Positions 62,276-64,000 of a DNA stretch of 64,000 nucleotides are shown here, piece after piece. The notes below the pieces were generated by a model. The model ran no database searches, was not told the origin of the DNA, and saw nothing but the letters and a program-made list of their open reading frames with translations. Origin of the DNA: CAIYZT01 sp947461435 (GTDB taxonomy: Bacteria; Pseudomonadota; Alphaproteobacteria; Rhodobacterales; Rhodobacteraceae); NCBI GenBank assembly GCA_965284435.1, contig OZ260083.1, positions 2,480,001-2,544,000 of the forward strand, given 5' to 3'. The first letter of the stretch is position 1. Each line of letters opens with the position of its first letter. The translations under genes were made by a program, and so were the position numbers.

Positions 62276-62929
62276 TCACCGATTGCGTTGGCCGCGTGAC
62301 AAGGCCCGCATCGCCCGCGCCGCAATCTGGCTTTGGCTGCGCTGGAATCCCTGCACGTCGGGTGTTGAAATGTTCATCACAACGGTCACGGCGCGCCCGC
62401 CGCCCTGGGCCTGCACACCCAGACGGCCGTCTGCGCCGCGCGTCAGCGGCATGATCGCCTCGGCCCCCGCCTCTCCCATCAGCCCGGTCCCGCCGCGCAT
62501 CGGAAAGCTGGTGGCCGACGCAACGACACCGCCCTTGGCAAAGGGCGTGACGCGCCCTTGGCTGAACGCGGCCCCTTGGGCAAAGGGCATGACCCCGCTG
62601 AGCAGGCCATTCAACCCTTGGGCCAAAGCCCCGCCCACCGCGCTTTGCACCGGGCTGATGGCCACATCATAGACCGTGTCGATCATGCTTTGCGCCACAT
62701 CGCCCAAAGCCTCTGACAGGCGCTTTCCGTCAAAGACCACCCCGTCAAAGGCCCGCCGCAATCCGCTTGAAAATCCGGACGTCAGGCTGCTGACCTCGCG
62801 CGTTGTAAAGACCAGCGATTGCTCCATTTTGGCCAATTCGCCTTCAAAGGCCGAAACCATGCCAGTTGCACCGCCCAAACTCGCCTCAAGCGAGGTGATC
62901 TGGGCCTCCAGTTCGGGAATGTCCGTCAT
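62276..62929 (-). CDS. GTA tape-measure-like protein (gp11-like)
   Basis: A 217-residue protein with an N-terminal helical stretch (DIPELEAQITSLEASLGGAT) and a glycine-rich middle (FAKGGVVASATSFPMRGGTG) typical of the ends of tape measure proteins. GTA tape measures are short because the tail is short. Start at 62929 lies inside the 3' end of the small gene before it (44 bases overlap in another frame). Confidence 0.88.
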   Translation of the reverse strand: MTDIPELEAQITSLEASLGGATGMVSAFEGELAKMEQSLVFTTREVSSLTSGFSSGLRRAFDGVVFDGKRLSEALGDVAQSMIDTVYDVAISPVQSAVGGALAQGLNGLLSGVMPFAQGAAFSQGRVTPFAKGGVVASATSFPMRGGTGLMGEAGAEAIMPLTRGADGRLGVQAQGGGRAVTVVMNISTPDVQGFQRSQSQIAARAMRALSRGQRNR

Positions 62930-63125
62930 CGATATCTGGTCCTTTTTGATCGGGAAATGCGGCCGCCAAGGCCTCAAGCCCGGCGCAGGTCAACGCGGCC
63001 TCTCGGCCCTCGGCGCCCAGCATCAGTTTCAGTTCTATCGGGGACAGCCGCCAGAATTCGGCGGGCGTCAGCCGCAGGCCCTGCAAACCGGCCCGCAGCA
63101 GGCCCGGCCAATCCAGCCGCGCCAT
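62886..63125 (-). CDS. Small GTA tail assembly protein (rcc01693-like)
   Basis: A 79-residue protein with the TIGR02216-type block LRLTPAEFWRLSPIELKLML. It lies between the gp10-like gene and the tape measure, where phages keep tail assembly chaperones. The ATG at 63125 shares a base with the preceding stop (TGATG); a GTG at 63128 is possible. Confidence 0.88.
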   Translation of the reverse strand: MARLDWPGLLRAGLQGLRLTPAEFWRLSPIELKLMLGAEGREAALTCAGLEALAAAFPDQKGPDIDDGHSRTGGPDHLA

Positions 63126-63442
63126 CACGCTTCCGGCACGCTAAAGGCCCGCGCCAGCAGCTGCGCGGCGGTCTTGGCGGCCCCCAGCGGCCCCCCGGCC
63201 AAATCGGCGCGCATCAGATCGGCGGCCGTGCCGGTCCACCCCCCGCCGCGCAGGCCGGCCAGCACGATGGCCAGAACGTCGCGCGCCGAAAACTGCCGCG
63301 TTTCGATCCGGGTGATCAGATCCATCAACGAGCCGGTGTGCAACTCTGCCTCCAGCTCTGCCAGCGCACCCAGAGTCAATTTCGCCACCCGCGGCACCCC
63401 GTCGACCACCACCGTCACCTCGCCCGCATAAGGATTGGCCAT
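63125..63442 (-). CDS. GTA gp10-like tail assembly chaperone protein
   Basis: A 105-residue protein recognised from YAGEVTVVVDGVPRVAKLTL and LGALAELEAELHTGSLMDLI. It corresponds to the GTA gp10 family, thought to act in tail assembly. Its ATG shares one base with the stop of the major tail protein gene (TGATG). Confidence 0.88.
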   Translation of the reverse strand: MANPYAGEVTVVVDGVPRVAKLTLGALAELEAELHTGSLMDLITRIETRQFSARDVLAIVLAGLRGGGWTGTAADLMRADLAGGPLGAAKTAAQLLARAFSVPEA

Positions 63443-63855
63443 CACAGTGCCGTAAACACCAGCGCTCCGGCCGAGGATAACGTCATCTCGAACGTCGCCT
63501 CGCCATTATGCGTGCCCGAATATTCCAAGGCGGTGATCTGAAACGGGCCTTCGATGATCCCGAACGAGGGCACAATCACCTGAAAATCCGGCATTTCGGC
63601 GTCAAAAAAGATCTGCCGTGCGCGCCCGTCGGTATTGGCGTCGCGAAACACCCCCGCCCCGGTGACCGAGGCTGATTTCACCCCCGCCCCCGCAAGCAAC
63701 TCTCGCCACCCCCCCGCACTTTCCAAAGAGGTGACGTCAACCGTCTCGGCATTCAGCGCGATCCGCTGCGAGCGCAGGCCCGCCAACGTCGCAAACGTGC
63801 CATCGCCTATCATGTCGACCTTGATCAACAGGTCCTTGCCGCTTTGCACTGCCAT
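63442..63855 (-). CDS. GTA major tail protein (gp9-like, TP901-1 family)
   Basis: A 137-residue tail tube protein. SGKDLLIKVDMIGDGTFATL and LNAETVDVTSLESAGGWREL match the TP901-1 major tail family; it forms stacked hexamer rings around the DNA channel. The neighbouring gene to the right is the DUF3168 protein. Confidence 0.93.
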   Translation of the reverse strand: MAVQSGKDLLIKVDMIGDGTFATLAGLRSQRIALNAETVDVTSLESAGGWRELLAGAGVKSASVTGAGVFRDANTDGRARQIFFDAEMPDFQVIVPSFGIIEGPFQITALEYSGTHNGEATFEMTLSSAGALVFTAL

Positions 63856-63897
63856 CGTGTTCTGCTCCTACTGAACGAAGAAGGGAAAGGGCCGGGA

Positions 63898-64000
63898 TCA
63901 CACCTCGACCCGCGCCCGGAATGTCATGTCGATGCGCCGGGCTTCGCCCTCTGCCAAACGCTGCGCCACCGCCTTTTGAAAAAACAGATGCACAAGCCGC
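63898..64000 (-). CDS. GTA DUF3168 protein (gp8-like), 3' end only
   Basis: The last 33 codons of a gene cut by the window edge, ending RLAEGEARRIDMTFRARVEV and a stop at 63898-63900. The sequence and the position before the major tail gene fit the gp8/DUF3168 tail terminator family. The start lies beyond position 64000. Confidence 0.75.
   Translation of the reverse strand, partial: RLVHLFFQKAVAQRLAEGEARRIDMTFRARVEV

Noticed and set aside
56425..64000. A prophage
   Set aside because: The genes match the gene transfer agent tail module and the visible part has no integrase, lysogeny or replication genes.

Overview
The window is gene-dense, GC-rich DNA with no gap above about 200 bases between genes. 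It looks like the chromosome of an alphaproteobacterium of the order Rhodobacterales (Rhodobacter/Roseobacter relatives). The main evidence is a gene-transfer-agent (GTA) tail cluster at the right end, a pyruvate dehydrogenase E1-beta with a fused lipoyl domain, a SqrR/BigR-type persulfide-sensor repressor, and several Rhodobacterales-type families. I saw no rRNA, tRNA, insertion sequence, integrase or CRISPR array. All calls are made by reading the sequence; no database search was run.

Left part (1-11.3 kb): a degenerate LysM/M23 lipoprotein, a CBS-domain membrane protein, a DUF815 ATPase and tatC-tatB-tatA (minus strand), a WYL regulator with a likely leaderless message, an SDR, a DUF1801 gene with purF and cvpA, and radA with a PqiA-like protein.

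Middle-left (11.4-23.5 kb): a long minus-strand block for an unknown catabolic route. It holds a PLP trans-sulfuration-type enzyme, a beta-hydroxyacid dehydrogenase, an aldehyde dehydrogenase, an MttB-family methyltransferase without pyrrolysine, two 813-814-residue FAD/GcvT oxidoreductases of the dimethylglycine dehydrogenase type, and a medium-chain dehydrogenase, with a divergent LysR regulator. This is the best candidate for an undescribed system, probably demethylation of an N-methylated compound. Beside it lies part of a histidine utilisation locus (hutC-hutF divergent from hutI).

Middle (27-43.6 kb): a flavin reductase, a PHP metallohydrolase, a 42-residue membrane peptide followed by the SqrR-like repressor, an SDR with an enolase-superfamily enzyme, corA-gatB, a lysozyme-like lipoprotein, pepN, a photolyase with a DUF2256 gene, an ArsR-SRPBCC-SRPBCC operon, glcB, bolA and a J-domain protein.

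Right part (43.6-64 kb): anmK, tyrS, two cyclophilins, pgk, an SDR under a clear operator/promoter, class I fructose-bisphosphate aldolase, a small lipoprotein, ftsB, pdhA-pdhB-pdhC behind a 24-base palindrome, cysE, and then a minus-strand GTA tail module (gp8 fragment to gp15) that runs off the right edge. pgk, fba and pdhABC together give a central carbon neighbourhood.
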